From IMG/VR virus record IMGVR_UViG_3300025590_000046, positions 1 through 23,476 of that record: 23,476 nt of DNA; one strand, written 5' to 3'. The translations under genes and the position numbers were made by a program. Positions within the stretch are counted from its first letter, which is position 1; the number at the start of each line of letters is the position of its first letter. Shown here piece by piece: positions 13,716 through 19,187 of this stretch. The DNA is from a virus. The notes below the pieces were generated by a model. It ran no database searches and was not told where the DNA came from. It saw only the letters and a list, made by a program, of their open reading frames with translations.

Positions 13716-13966
13716 TGGCTGAGCAATATGATAACAGTAATAGTTTTGTTTTATTTAAGAATGATAAGGGTGACAATGAAAAACGTCCTGACTACACAGG
13801 CACTATAACTCTTGAAGGCGGTAAGGAAATGAATTTATCTGCTTGGGTTAGAGAAAGTAAAGCAGGTGTAGCATTTTTAAGTGGTAGAGTTAATGAAAAG
13901 AATGTTAATCAAGCACCTTCTGAACCACGTAAGAGAGAAGCAGTTGCTGAGGATATTCCTTTTTAA
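13715..13966 (+). CDS. SSB-like protein with acidic EDIPF tail (83 aa)
   Basis: An 83-residue protein. The body (NSFVLFKNDKGDNEKRPDY, GTITLEGGKEMNLSAWVRES, VAFLSGRVNE) looks like a short beta barrel and matches a phage protein type often found in recombination modules. It ends in AVAEDIPF, closely resembling the C-terminal D-D-I-P-F tip with which bacterial SSB recruits partners. The place behind ERF-like and YqaJ genes supports single-strand binding or a decoy that recruits host SSB partners. The OB fold itself is not proven. Confidence 0.7.
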   Translation: MAEQYDNSNSFVLFKNDKGDNEKRPDYTGTITLEGGKEMNLSAWVRESKAGVAFLSGRVNEKNVNQAPSEPRKREAVAEDIPF

Positions 13967-13980
13967 TAGGTACTAAGGGT

Positions 13981-14053
13981 TACACTGCCCTCAAGGTAAG
14001 TGTCATTGGAATTGGTCTGATGGCATTTCATTGAGAACTTGAGGGTTAGTGTA
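13981..14053 (+). ncRNA. Candidate structured RNA facing pqqA
   Basis: Outer stem 13981-13995 with 14038-14053: 15 pairs (one G-U) with one bulged U. Inner hairpin 13998-14006 with 14020-14028: 9 pairs (two G-U) around a 13-nt loop. The three G-U pairs would be C-A mismatches on the minus strand, so the fold is selective for plus-strand RNA. It begins 14 nt after the SSB-like stop and ends 9 nt before the pqqA-like gene. There is no T-run, so it is not a standard terminator. It could be a 3' UTR element of the recombination operon or a barrier to antisense transcription. No known RNA class recognised. Confidence 0.5.
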
Positions 14054-14062
14054 TTAAAAGTA

Positions 14063-14134
14063 TTACTTATTCATTACATACATAGTAACTTCAAAGCCGA
14101 AACGCATTTCAGTAGCTGATGGTTTTGTCCACAT
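14063..14134 (-). CDS. pqqA: PqqA-like coenzyme PQQ precursor peptide
   Basis: A 23-codon gene on the minus strand, ATG 14134 to TAA 14063, with AAGGA 8 nt upstream. The peptide begins MWTKPSATEMRFGF and ends EVTMYVMNK. PqqA peptides of proteobacteria are typically 22-24 residues, start MW-x-KP and hold E-V-T-x-Y, in which Glu15 and Tyr19 are cross-linked by PqqE and become the PQQ skeleton; both are present at the same positions. PqqD would carry the peptide. No pqqB-E genes are visible, so the host must supply them. It is alone on this strand between early operons, with a TATAAT box at 14172-14167 on the minus strand. I know of no other peptide family with this pattern; activity is inferred. 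Confidence 0.88.
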   Translation of the reverse strand: MWTKPSATEMRFGFEVTMYVMNK

Positions 14135-14145
14135 AGTAGTAGTCC

Positions 14146-14174
14146 TTGTTAGTTAATCAAGACTCTATTATACT
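14146..14174 (+). promoter_or_regulatory. Plus-strand promoter overlapping the pqqA promoter
   Basis: TTGTTA (14146-14151), a 17-bp spacer and TATACT (14169-14174), reading to the gene at 14220. The same bases, read on the other strand, give TATAAT (14172-14167) for pqqA, so the two -10 boxes overlap and the promoters diverge. Confidence 0.65.
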
Positions 14175-14185
14175 AGGTTTACTAA

Positions 14186-14203
14186 ATAACTCTTACGAGT
14201 TAT
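14186..14203. promoter_or_regulatory. Palindromic operator candidate between pqqA and 14220
   Basis: ATAACTC-TTAC-GAGTTAT, a perfect 7-bp inverted repeat. It would lie just downstream of the plus-strand start point and over the -35 region of the minus-strand pqqA promoter, so one protein bound here could control both directions. As RNA it would form a hairpin in the 5' leader of the 14220 gene. Confidence 0.5.
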
Positions 14204-14219
14204 GTATGATTAGGAGCTA

Positions 14220-14456
14220 ATGAAAATGACTAAAAAAAATTTAGGAATTTTAGGTGTTGTAATATTTCTTGGTAGCTTGATAGCAATAGCTGTCAATACT
14301 GCACCGCACCACAAGAACTACCATTGTCATGGTAAGAACTTTCATCTTTATGAAAGCATAGAAGCCAACGGCAATGTCTTTTTAAAGACAAAGAAAGAGT
14401 GTATTGATATAAGAGATATACCGTTTCGCACTAGCATTAAGGAGGTAAAAAAATGA
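14220..14456 (+). CDS. Membrane-anchored His/Cys-rich small protein (78 aa)
   Basis: Residues about 7-27 (NLGILGVVIFLGSLIAIAV) form one membrane segment or uncleaved signal after a basic start, so the rest is probably periplasmic. Next comes a His/Cys cluster, APHHKNYHCHGKNFHLY (30-44), a possible metal site, then a second Cys. ATG 14220 follows AGGAG closely; the second ATG at 14226 has better spacing and may be the real start. It shares a divergent promoter with the pqqA-like gene. Function unknown. Confidence 0.65.
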   Translation: MKMTKKNLGILGVVIFLGSLIAIAVNTAPHHKNYHCHGKNFHLYESIEANGNVFLKTKKECIDIRDIPFRTSIKEVKK

Positions 14457-14767
14457 AACAAGAATTTAAAACACAAAAGTTAGTTGGACAATACTTTCAT
14501 ATTTACGAGTACTCTAATCGTACAAAGCATTTAGAGGTGGTTGAACAAGGCTGTGTTGAAGGAAAGGTAACGGAAGAGTATTATATTTGTCAGACATTTA
14601 GCTTTGGAGATGGTTCTGAAATACATAGTAAGTTAGTTCATGTGCGAGATATGAAAGACTGGAAATTTTATAAGTCTAATACACTTATGAATGAACAGTA
14701 TGAGCATTACTATGATTTATATCAATATAGATTAGCAAAAACAAATATTAATGAGGAGGTTGTATGA
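14453..14767 (+). CDS. Hypothetical protein (104 aa)
   Basis: Overlaps the previous gene by ATGA and has AAGGAGG upstream. The product begins MKQEFKTQKLVGQYFHIYEY and is beta-rich with a CVEGKVTEEYYICQTFSFGDG segment (two Cys), then a Tyr-rich C-terminus. Soluble, unknown family. Its stop overlaps the next start (ATGA). Confidence 0.65.
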   Translation: MKQEFKTQKLVGQYFHIYEYSNRTKHLEVVEQGCVEGKVTEEYYICQTFSFGDGSEIHSKLVHVRDMKDWKFYKSNTLMNEQYEHYYDLYQYRLAKTNINEEVV

Positions 14768-15060
14768 GTGACCCAATAAACCCAGAACATTACAAGAAGG
14801 GTGGTATAGAAACTATTGAGTACCTTCAAGCAAAGCTAAGTAATTCTGAGTTCTATGGCTACCTTAAGGGTAACGCTATGAAGTACATTAGCAGAGAAGG
14901 ACTAAAATCTGAAAAGCTTTTAGATAAGATTGAAGATTGTAGAAAAGCTCAATGGTACATAGAGCAAATGGTTAAAGTTCATCAAGCAGAAATAGCTGTG
15001 CTAGAAGCTAAGGTAAAAGAAGATGAGTGGATAGAAGACCCTTTGCATGACGAAGACTGA
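14764..15060 (+). CDS. DUF3310 (SaV-like) protein
   Basis: A 98-residue protein starting MSDPINPEHYKKGGIETIEY, followed by FYGYLKGNAMKYISREGLK and DKIEDCRKAQWYIEQMV. P-x-HY-x-x-GGIE, GN-x-x-KY-x-R and DL/I-x-KA-x-WY are the signature of DUF3310, a small helical protein common in phages and sometimes labelled nucleotide kinase without proof. It sits in a run of small early/middle genes with ATGA coupling before it. Confidence 0.85.
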   Translation: MSDPINPEHYKKGGIETIEYLQAKLSNSEFYGYLKGNAMKYISREGLKSEKLLDKIEDCRKAQWYIEQMVKVHQAEIAVLEAKVKEDEWIEDPLHDED

Positions 15061-15205
15061 AGAGGTTTACGGAGAGTCATTCTATTGCCATAAGTGTAAC
15101 GAAGAGGCTATGTTTATGGATATAAATAAATTATGGTGGTGCTCTTTTAACTGGCAAAACTTTAAAGAGCATCATGGATTATGCAAAAATGATAAAAGTA
15201 AATAA
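15047..15205 (+). CDS. Cys-ribbon microprotein A (52 aa)
   Basis: A 52-codon gene, ATG 15047 to TAA 15205, overlapping the DUF3310 gene by 14 nt. The product has C14-x2-C17 (FYCHKCNEEA), then LWWC with a third Cys and a final GLC, four cysteines spaced like a small zinc ribbon. It closely resembles the next gene product in cysteine spacing and in the WWC motif. Function unknown. Confidence 0.6.
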   Translation: MTKTEEVYGESFYCHKCNEEAMFMDINKLWWCSFNWQNFKEHHGLCKNDKSK

Positions 15206-15347
15206 CCCTAAATGTAATAAATGTAAGAAAAAAGCTAGGCTTTATCATGAAGGATGGTGGTGTGGAATCAAGTCTTACATGGGTTCATTTAATATGAGAG
15301 GATACTGTACCAATGAACGAAAAAGAAAAGACGGAGATAAAGACTGA
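15174..15347 (+). CDS. Cys-ribbon microprotein B (57 aa)
   Basis: A 57-codon frame ending at TGA 15347; ATG 15174 or ATG 15189 could be the start, neither with a strong ribosome-binding site. The product has KCNKCKKKARLY, GWWCG and RGYC, repeating the C-x2-C ... WWC ... G-x-C pattern of microprotein A, so the two look like tandem duplicates. It ends basic (NERKRKDGDKD). Probable metal-binding ribbon, function unknown. Confidence 0.55.
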   Translation: MDYAKMIKVNNPKCNKCKKKARLYHEGWWCGIKSYMGSFNMRGYCTNERKRKDGDKD

Positions 15348-15465
15348 AAGATTTATGATTGAAGGTTATCCCTATAGCATTACTTATATACCAGACGGGG
15401 ATAAGATTAAGATTCAAATCATGAATGAAGATAGCTACAGAATACATTATAAAGGAGAGGTATAA
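15313..15465 (+). CDS. Small protein (50 aa)
   Basis: A 50-codon gene, ATG 15313 to TAA 15465, with GAGAGGA somewhat far upstream. The product starts MNEKEKTEIKTERFMIEGYP and continues as short beta strands (YSITYIPDGDKIKIQIMN). It overlaps microprotein B by 35 nt. Unknown family. Confidence 0.5.
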   Translation: MNEKEKTEIKTERFMIEGYPYSITYIPDGDKIKIQIMNEDSYRIHYKGEV

Positions 15466-15468
15466 TTT

Positions 15469-15708
15469 ATGAAATCATTATTACTTTTATTGATATGTGC
15501 TTCATCAGCTTTAGCAGAGCAAGTAAATTATTACGGAGATGATGGAGAGTTAGTTATTATAAGAAATGCTAAAGATGTTAACGTAGTTGTTGACCAGTAC
15601 GGAGAGGAGAGTTTGCAAGTAACTCCCAGTGATAATGGTCAAACATTTATATATGGAGATGAGCTAACTATTATAGAAAAGACACCTTACGGAATCATTA
15701 GTTACTAA
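15469..15708 (+). CDS. Exported small protein with signal peptide (79 aa)
   Basis: Preceded by AAAGGAGAGG. The N-terminus MKSLLLLLICASSALA followed by EQ is a clear Sec signal peptide with an A-x-A cleavage site. The mature part (about 63 residues) is beta-rich and acidic (YYGDDGELVIIRNAKD, VVVDQYGEESLQV, TFIYGDELTIIEK). A periplasmic phage product of unknown function; superinfection exclusion is one possibility. Confidence 0.7.
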   Translation: MKSLLLLLICASSALAEQVNYYGDDGELVIIRNAKDVNVVVDQYGEESLQVTPSDNGQTFIYGDELTIIEKTPYGIISY

Positions 15709-15717
15709 GGAGTAAGT

Positions 15718-15945
15718 ATGATAGCTGAGTTTGTATTAGTCGTAAGTGTTGCTGCACAAATGGAGCATTTTAAATACATTGGTCATTTTACTAGCTGCGA
15801 CCAAGCACAACTCTATGTTGAGCTAAACATTCCATATGCCAACGCAACAAGGTGTTTGCTAGAAGATTACATTTACTTGCCAGAAGATTTAAAGAAACGA
15901 ACAATTAATATTCATGATAACTGTAAGGTAAACAGGAGCTGTTAA
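15718..15945 (+). CDS. Cys-containing small exported-type protein (75 aa)
   Basis: Starts MIAEFVLVVSVAAQMEHFKY, a short hydrophobic N-terminus that may direct export, then TSCDQAQLYVELNIPYANATRC, a pattern of paired cysteines often seen in small phage or bacterial periplasmic proteins, and another pair near the end (NCKVNRSC). AAGGAG lies before ATG. No confident family. Confidence 0.65.
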   Translation: MIAEFVLVVSVAAQMEHFKYIGHFTSCDQAQLYVELNIPYANATRCLLEDYIYLPEDLKKRTINIHDNCKVNRSC

Positions 15946-15946
15946 A

Positions 15947-16516
15947 TTGAGAAGACTGCACCAGATGTACAGACACTTTGATAAAGACGACAACTTACTT
16001 TACATTGGTATCTCTATTAACGCAGTAAACAGGTTGCGTACACATCAAACAGCATCTGGTTGGTACAAAAGCATACATAAAATAGTTATAGAAAACTACC
16101 CTTCAAGAGAAGAGTTAGAATTAGCAGAAATAAAAGCTATACAAGATGAGAATCCAAAGCATAATATGTGCAGGTACACTGGAGAGAGTGGTAGCTTTAA
16201 GGGTGATGGTCTGACGATAGAAGAGAACGAGCAATTAGAAAGAATTATTATTCAGCAGTGTAAGTTAGCAAGAAAGAAGATGATTAAGCTATTTAAGAGT
16301 GCTGTTAAGGGTAATAAAGAATCTTTGATGGAGGTTATATATATTATAGGAGGAACTGTAATGGGAAAGGGAAGCGGTAGAAGACCTACTGACGATAAGA
16401 AATTTTCTGATAACTTTGACAGGATATTCGGAAGCAAACCAAACGATAAACAATTTGAAGGGAAACCAGATGGCAATAAGTCCGACACAAAGAACCCTAA
16501 AAAGACTAAGGGATAG
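15947..16516 (+). CDS. GIY-YIG domain protein (189 aa)
   Basis: The GIY-YIG-like core spans residues about 8-73: MYRHFDKDDNLLYIGIS with the LYIGIS element, a conserved Arg (NRLRTH, R29), a helix with E57/E61 (REELELAEIKAI) and KHN at the end. Such domains cut DNA in homing endonucleases, UvrC and small phage nucleases. The C-terminal half is basic and low-complexity (GKGSGRRPTDDK, KPKKTKG-like). I prefer TTG 15947 as start because AGGAG lies 8 nt upstream; ATG 15965 is the alternative. Confidence 0.75.
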   Translation: MRRLHQMYRHFDKDDNLLYIGISINAVNRLRTHQTASGWYKSIHKIVIENYPSREELELAEIKAIQDENPKHNMCRYTGESGSFKGDGLTIEENEQLERIIIQQCKLARKKMIKLFKSAVKGNKESLMEVIYIIGGTVMGKGSGRRPTDDKKFSDNFDRIFGSKPNDKQFEGKPDGNKSDTKNPKKTKG

Positions 16517-16793
16517 TGGTGACTACCCTTTAGTTACTATAGTAGAGAGATGGAATGCCTTTGCTAAGATACGCCAAGACCTCTTTGGCATCATAGACTT
16601 GCTAGCAATAGACAGTGAAGGTAATACCGTAGGAATCCAAGTCACTAGCTATAGCAACATTAGTGCAAGGGTAAAGAAGATGGAGGATAGCGATGCTATC
16701 CCTCATTTAAGGGATGCTAACTGGAAGATAATTGTTGAGGGGTGGCATAAGAAAGACAACAAGTGGGTTAGCAGAATAGTAGACATCAGTTAA
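16470..16793 (+). CDS. PD-(D/E)XK-like nuclease family protein (107 aa)
   Basis: I start it at ATG 16470 with GAAGGGAAACC upstream, inside the end of the GIY-YIG gene in another frame. The product begins MAISPTQRTLKRLRDSGDYP and holds RQDLFGIIDLLAIDSEGNTV followed by GIQVTS. D ... D-(6-20)-Q-x-T/S is a known variant of the PD-(D/E)XK core in phage nucleases and holiday-junction-resolvase-like proteins. Start helix, core and C-terminal WHKKDNKWV strand fit a minimal fold. Activity is inferred. Confidence 0.65.
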   Translation: MAISPTQRTLKRLRDSGDYPLVTIVERWNAFAKIRQDLFGIIDLLAIDSEGNTVGIQVTSYSNISARVKKMEDSDAIPHLRDANWKIIVEGWHKKDNKWVSRIVDIS

Positions 16794-16803
16794 GGAGATT
16801 GAT

Positions 16804-17223
16804 ATGGCAGAGGCATTAAGAGCACAAGACAAGGGATATATATTTACATTTGATGATGGTAGAAAGATAAGCCGAGTTGATTTAGTTAATCTTATTTTAG
16901 ATACTATCGGGGATGATAAGTTAAACACTACTCAAATATCAAACAAGATAGGCATGAACTATCAATCAGTATTCTCTGTAATACGCACATTAGTTACCAG
17001 CGAGATGCTTATTAGTGAGAAGATGCACAGATTTACTTCATATAAAAAGCCTATGAAATGCCATCTTACAAACTTCTTTAACCATGCTAAAGTGCTAGAC
17101 AATTTAAAAGTTAATAGCAGTAAGAAGCATAAGATGGAGGACTTCCCTAATGTTAGTTATGGTGGGACAAAGGGGTATGAGGGTTGGTCTAATTTAGCTA
17201 GTAATGCTATCTATGAGGGGTAA
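16804..17223 (+). CDS. Winged-helix-like DNA-binding protein (139 aa)
   Basis: Preceded by AAGGAGA. Residues about 21-75 resemble a winged helix: SRVDLVNLILDTIGDDK, a recognition-type segment LNTTQISNKIGMNYQSVFSV, then IRTLVTSEMLISEKMHRFTS as wing strands. The C-terminal part is polar and has no motif. It could regulate late transcription together with the antiterminator-like protein encoded next. Confidence 0.6.
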   Translation: MAEALRAQDKGYIFTFDDGRKISRVDLVNLILDTIGDDKLNTTQISNKIGMNYQSVFSVIRTLVTSEMLISEKMHRFTSYKKPMKCHLTNFFNHAKVLDNLKVNSSKKHKMEDFPNVSYGGTKGYEGWSNLASNAIYEG

Positions 17224-17230
17224 CTAAGGT

Positions 17231-17557
17231 ATGACAATAGAAAGGCTAATGGCTTTGCTAGAAGACTGGAGCTTATGGATGAAGCATGACAGTCATAGGC
17301 TAGGATACCCATCTAAATCTCTAGGAATTTCTGGAGGTCATGACTCCAGCCATGATGCCTTTGAGTTTATGGTAGATGAGTCAGATAAAAAAAATATTAT
17401 TACTATCAATGCTATTATCAATAGCCTACCAAAAGAGCAAAGAGAAGCTGTCTATGCTAGATGGTTGAAAAGTAAAAAGCCTGTGTATTATGAATTAAAA
17501 TTAGACTTAGCAATGGATAACTTATTAACAATTGCTAGCAGGAGAATATACGCATGA
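17231..17557 (+). CDS. Antiterminator Q / sigma-region-4-like protein (108 aa)
   Basis: Contains LLEDWSLWMKHDSHRLGYPSK near the start and a C-terminal LPKEQREAVYARWLKSKKPV with helix LTIASRRIYA. The W-x-x-W-x(8)-GYPS pattern plus a sigma-70 region 4-like 'P-x-x-x-R-x-A-V' helix is known from phage antitermination/late regulatory proteins of the Q or ArpU type. It is the second-to-last gene of the plus-strand region and borders the late lysis genes, which suits a late activator. Family assignment is moderate. Confidence 0.55.
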   Translation: MTIERLMALLEDWSLWMKHDSHRLGYPSKSLGISGGHDSSHDAFEFMVDESDKKNIITINAIINSLPKEQREAVYARWLKSKKPVYYELKLDLAMDNLLTIASRRIYA

Positions 17558-17922
17558 CTAACGCAATGAGAAACCCTAATGCAGCACACATAGATTTTGG
17601 ATTTTTAGCAGGAGTTATACCTAGCTCTCCAAAAGCCATGCCATCTGATTTAGATATGATATTTGAAAGGCACAAACAATTCTTTATTGGTGAGTGGAAG
17701 ATGTTAGGTGAACCAATAAGCTATGGTCAAGAGATAACGCTAAAGGCTTTGTCTGGTTTAGACAGCTTCAATGTATATATTATACAAGGCTATTCAAACA
17801 GCAACGGCAGAATGGTTGGCAAGATACATAAGCTAGTAAACAATAAGCTAGTGAATATGGGAGAAGGTGAGGAAAGATTGAAGGGTATCATTAAAGCATG
17901 GTGGGATTATGCTAGTAATTAG
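17554..17922 (+). CDS. Putative PD-(D/E)XK-fold protein (122 aa)
   Basis: Coupled to the previous gene (ATGA). The segment MPSDLDMIFERHKQFFIGEWK gives SD-x-D followed about 14 residues later by E-W-K, and YGQEITLKAL follows. D ... E-x-K plus a following G-Q helix is the PD-(D/E)XK arrangement seen in phage resolvase-like proteins. The rest has beta strands and a C-terminal KAWWDYASN helix. It ends the plus-strand region. Nuclease activity is inferred only from this motif. Confidence 0.55.
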   Translation: MTNAMRNPNAAHIDFGFLAGVIPSSPKAMPSDLDMIFERHKQFFIGEWKMLGEPISYGQEITLKALSGLDSFNVYIIQGYSNSNGRMVGKIHKLVNNKLVNMGEGEERLKGIIKAWWDYASN

Positions 17923-17945
17923 GTAGGGTTACCCCTCAAGTGCAT

Positions 17946-17968
17946 AAAGAAAAGCTCACCACGAGGCT
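17946..17968 (-). terminator. Minus-strand terminator after the lysis region
   Basis: On the minus strand AG(C)CTC, five-base loop, GAGCT, then TTTTCTTT. The stem is short with one bulge. It lies 22 nt after the stop of the small gene at 17991 and would close late transcription before the convergent plus-strand operon. Confidence 0.45.
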
Positions 17969-17990
17969 CAGGACAAGCCAGGACAAGTCT

Positions 17991-18152
17991 TTAATCGTCT
18001 AAATCAGGAACATTAGCATAGATAGAATCAACTATCATCTCTACACTCGTGCCATCATCTAACCATATAGTCAAAGTATTTTCACCGTAAACTACATCTA
18101 CAGCGTCTATAATTTTACCAGTGATATGGTCTGCAATAGATTGTATATCCAA
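17991..18152 (-). CDS. Small acidic protein with TTG start (53 aa)
   Basis: A 53-codon frame, TTG 18152 to TAA 17991, with AAGGA 8 nt before the TTG. The product begins (M)DIQSIADHITGKIIDAVDVV and has LTIWLDDGTSVEMIVDSIY, an alternating beta pattern, and an acidic end. No ATG alternative with a good site exists, so TTG is favoured. It is the last gene after the endolysin. Function unknown. Confidence 0.6.
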   Translation of the reverse strand: MDIQSIADHITGKIIDAVDVVYGENTLTIWLDDGTSVEMIVDSIYANVPDLDD

Positions 18153-18207
18153 TTTTACTTTCCTTGTGTGGTTGTACTTTAAATAGATGTTGTGTTTTGA
18201 TAAGATA

Positions 18208-18654
18208 TTATTGTGGCTTTTGGTAAATCATTGCCCCTTCGCCATTGATTATTAATGCCTGCTTTCTAGGAGTTCCTCCATCTTCAACGAAAGATATATG
18301 AATCCACCTATCAAATTCCAGAATAAGCTGGTCGTAACGAATATCGGAACTAATAATATCAGCAAAAATAATTTGAGGACTGCCATAAGCGTTAGATGTA
18401 AAGTCACAAGCCAGACCTTGAGTGTGTTGAGAGGTTCGTTTGCTACCCAATAAATCGTTAAGTTCAGGACAGCGATAACCAGAAGATACATATATGGGTG
18501 CGTTAAGTAAGTTTCTAACATCTTCCATTCCGTTTGCTAGTATACATAAGTTGTCCAGTATTCCTTCATGGGGAGTATTGTCTATACCTTTCCTTGTAGC
18601 CGTTTGACTAAAGGTAAACTCTTCCAATGTAAAGTGAGGTGTTAACCTTGTCAT
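18208..18654 (-). CDS. Endolysin, peptidase M15 (D-Ala-D-Ala type)
   Basis: A 148-residue zinc peptidase of the M15A group. VSSGYRCPELNDLLGSKRTS is followed by QH (H77), GLACDFTS (D84) and RWIHISF (H119): H-x(6)-D ... W-I-H are the zinc ligands. It would cleave peptidoglycan cross-links for lysis. The N-terminal LTPHFTLEEFTFSQTA is typical of these phage enzymes. It has no signal peptide, so it depends on the holin, whose stop overlaps its ATG (ATGA). Confidence 0.9.
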   Translation of the reverse strand: MTRLTPHFTLEEFTFSQTATRKGIDNTPHEGILDNLCILANGMEDVRNLLNAPIYVSSGYRCPELNDLLGSKRTSQHTQGLACDFTSNAYGSPQIIFADIISSDIRYDQLILEFDRWIHISFVEDGGTPRKQALIINGEGAMIYQKPQ

Positions 18655-19022
18655 TTAGTTAATCCATTTTTCTTTTCGTATGAACGTAATCCACCTAATC
18701 CAAGCATACCCATAAGAACAGGTAACATAGTAGAGGTATCAGCCTGTGGTACTATTATACCTAACGGATGTAGTAAAGGCGATACAAGAAAGTTAATAGA
18801 AAATCCTGCTACACATACCCATCCCACTGCTGGTCGCCATCCTGCTTGAAACCATCTGCCTTTAGCATCTTCTTGGTTCACTGCTATCTGTGCTATGGCT
18901 ATCTCATGAGCTTGTTTCTCTGCTAGTGTAGATATCTCAAAGGCTAGTTTTTGTTTAGTGTCGGCATCAGGTATAAACTTATCTAGTATTGCTGCGACTG
19001 GTGCTATAAGGGCTGATAACAT
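18651..19022 (-). CDS. Holin of three-membrane-segment type (GTA holin-like)
   Basis: I start it at ATG 19022, whose bases overlap the stop of the 35-residue gene (TAATG); a longer frame would need TTG 19049 without a ribosome-binding site. The 123-residue product has a hydrophobic N-terminus (LSALIAPVAAILDKFIPDAD), a helix EISTLAEKQAHEIAIAQIAV, the RWFQAGWRPAVGWVCVAGFS motif and two further membrane segments ending GGLRSYEKK. This matches the 3TM holin family of phages and gene transfer agents, which permeabilises the inner membrane. Confidence 0.85.
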   Translation of the reverse strand: MLSALIAPVAAILDKFIPDADTKQKLAFEISTLAEKQAHEIAIAQIAVNQEDAKGRWFQAGWRPAVGWVCVAGFSINFLVSPLLHPLGIIVPQADTSTMLPVLMGMLGLGGLRSYEKKNGLTK

Positions 19023-19129
19023 TAGTAAATCCATCCATATAATATACAAGCAATAACAGGGCTAATAGGTAGCACTGCTAGTAGGGTGAGTATTGCAAGA
19101 AAAATCTTACGCATGAGTAATGATGGCAT
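19022..19129 (-). CDS. Hydrophobic microprotein in lysis cassette (35 aa)
   Basis: ATG 19129 to TAA 19022 with GGAG about 8 nt upstream. The peptide starts MPSLLMRKIFLAILTLLAVL and ends CILYGWIY, one long membrane segment after a basic residue pair. The stop shares bases with the holin ATG. It could be a pinholin-like partner, an antiholin or a spanin fragment; none is proven. Confidence 0.6.
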   Translation of the reverse strand: MPSLLMRKIFLAILTLLAVLPISPVIACILYGWIY

Positions 19130-19187
19130 AGCAATAGCTCCATAATAATACGATTGCAAAACAAATGATGACGGTAGTTTCTTTCAT
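19107..19187 (-). CDS. Membrane microprotein in lysis cassette (26 aa)
   Basis: ATG 19187 to TAA 19107; the ATG overlaps the stop of the XhlA-like gene (ATGA). The peptide starts MKETTVIICFAIVLLWSYCY and is one membrane segment with two or three Cys/Tyr residues. It overlaps the next gene by 23 nt in another frame. Likely translated by coupling; role unknown. Confidence 0.5.
   Translation of the reverse strand: MKETTVIICFAIVLLWSYCYAIITHA

Noticed and set aside
13981-14053. Intrinsic terminator of the recombination operon
   Set aside because: The stem is long but no T-run follows on either strand, so ordinary intrinsic termination is not supported.
13976-14055. tRNA or tmRNA-like gene
   Set aside because: The size and stems suggested a tRNA, but there is no T-loop consensus, no anticodon arm of the right size and no CCA context.
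18252-18521. Minus-strand 89-codon hydrophobic frame inside the endolysin gene
   Set aside because: An embedded holin was considered because it has membrane-like segments, but it lies in another frame of the M15 gene without a ribosome-binding site, and a convincing holin gene lies next door.
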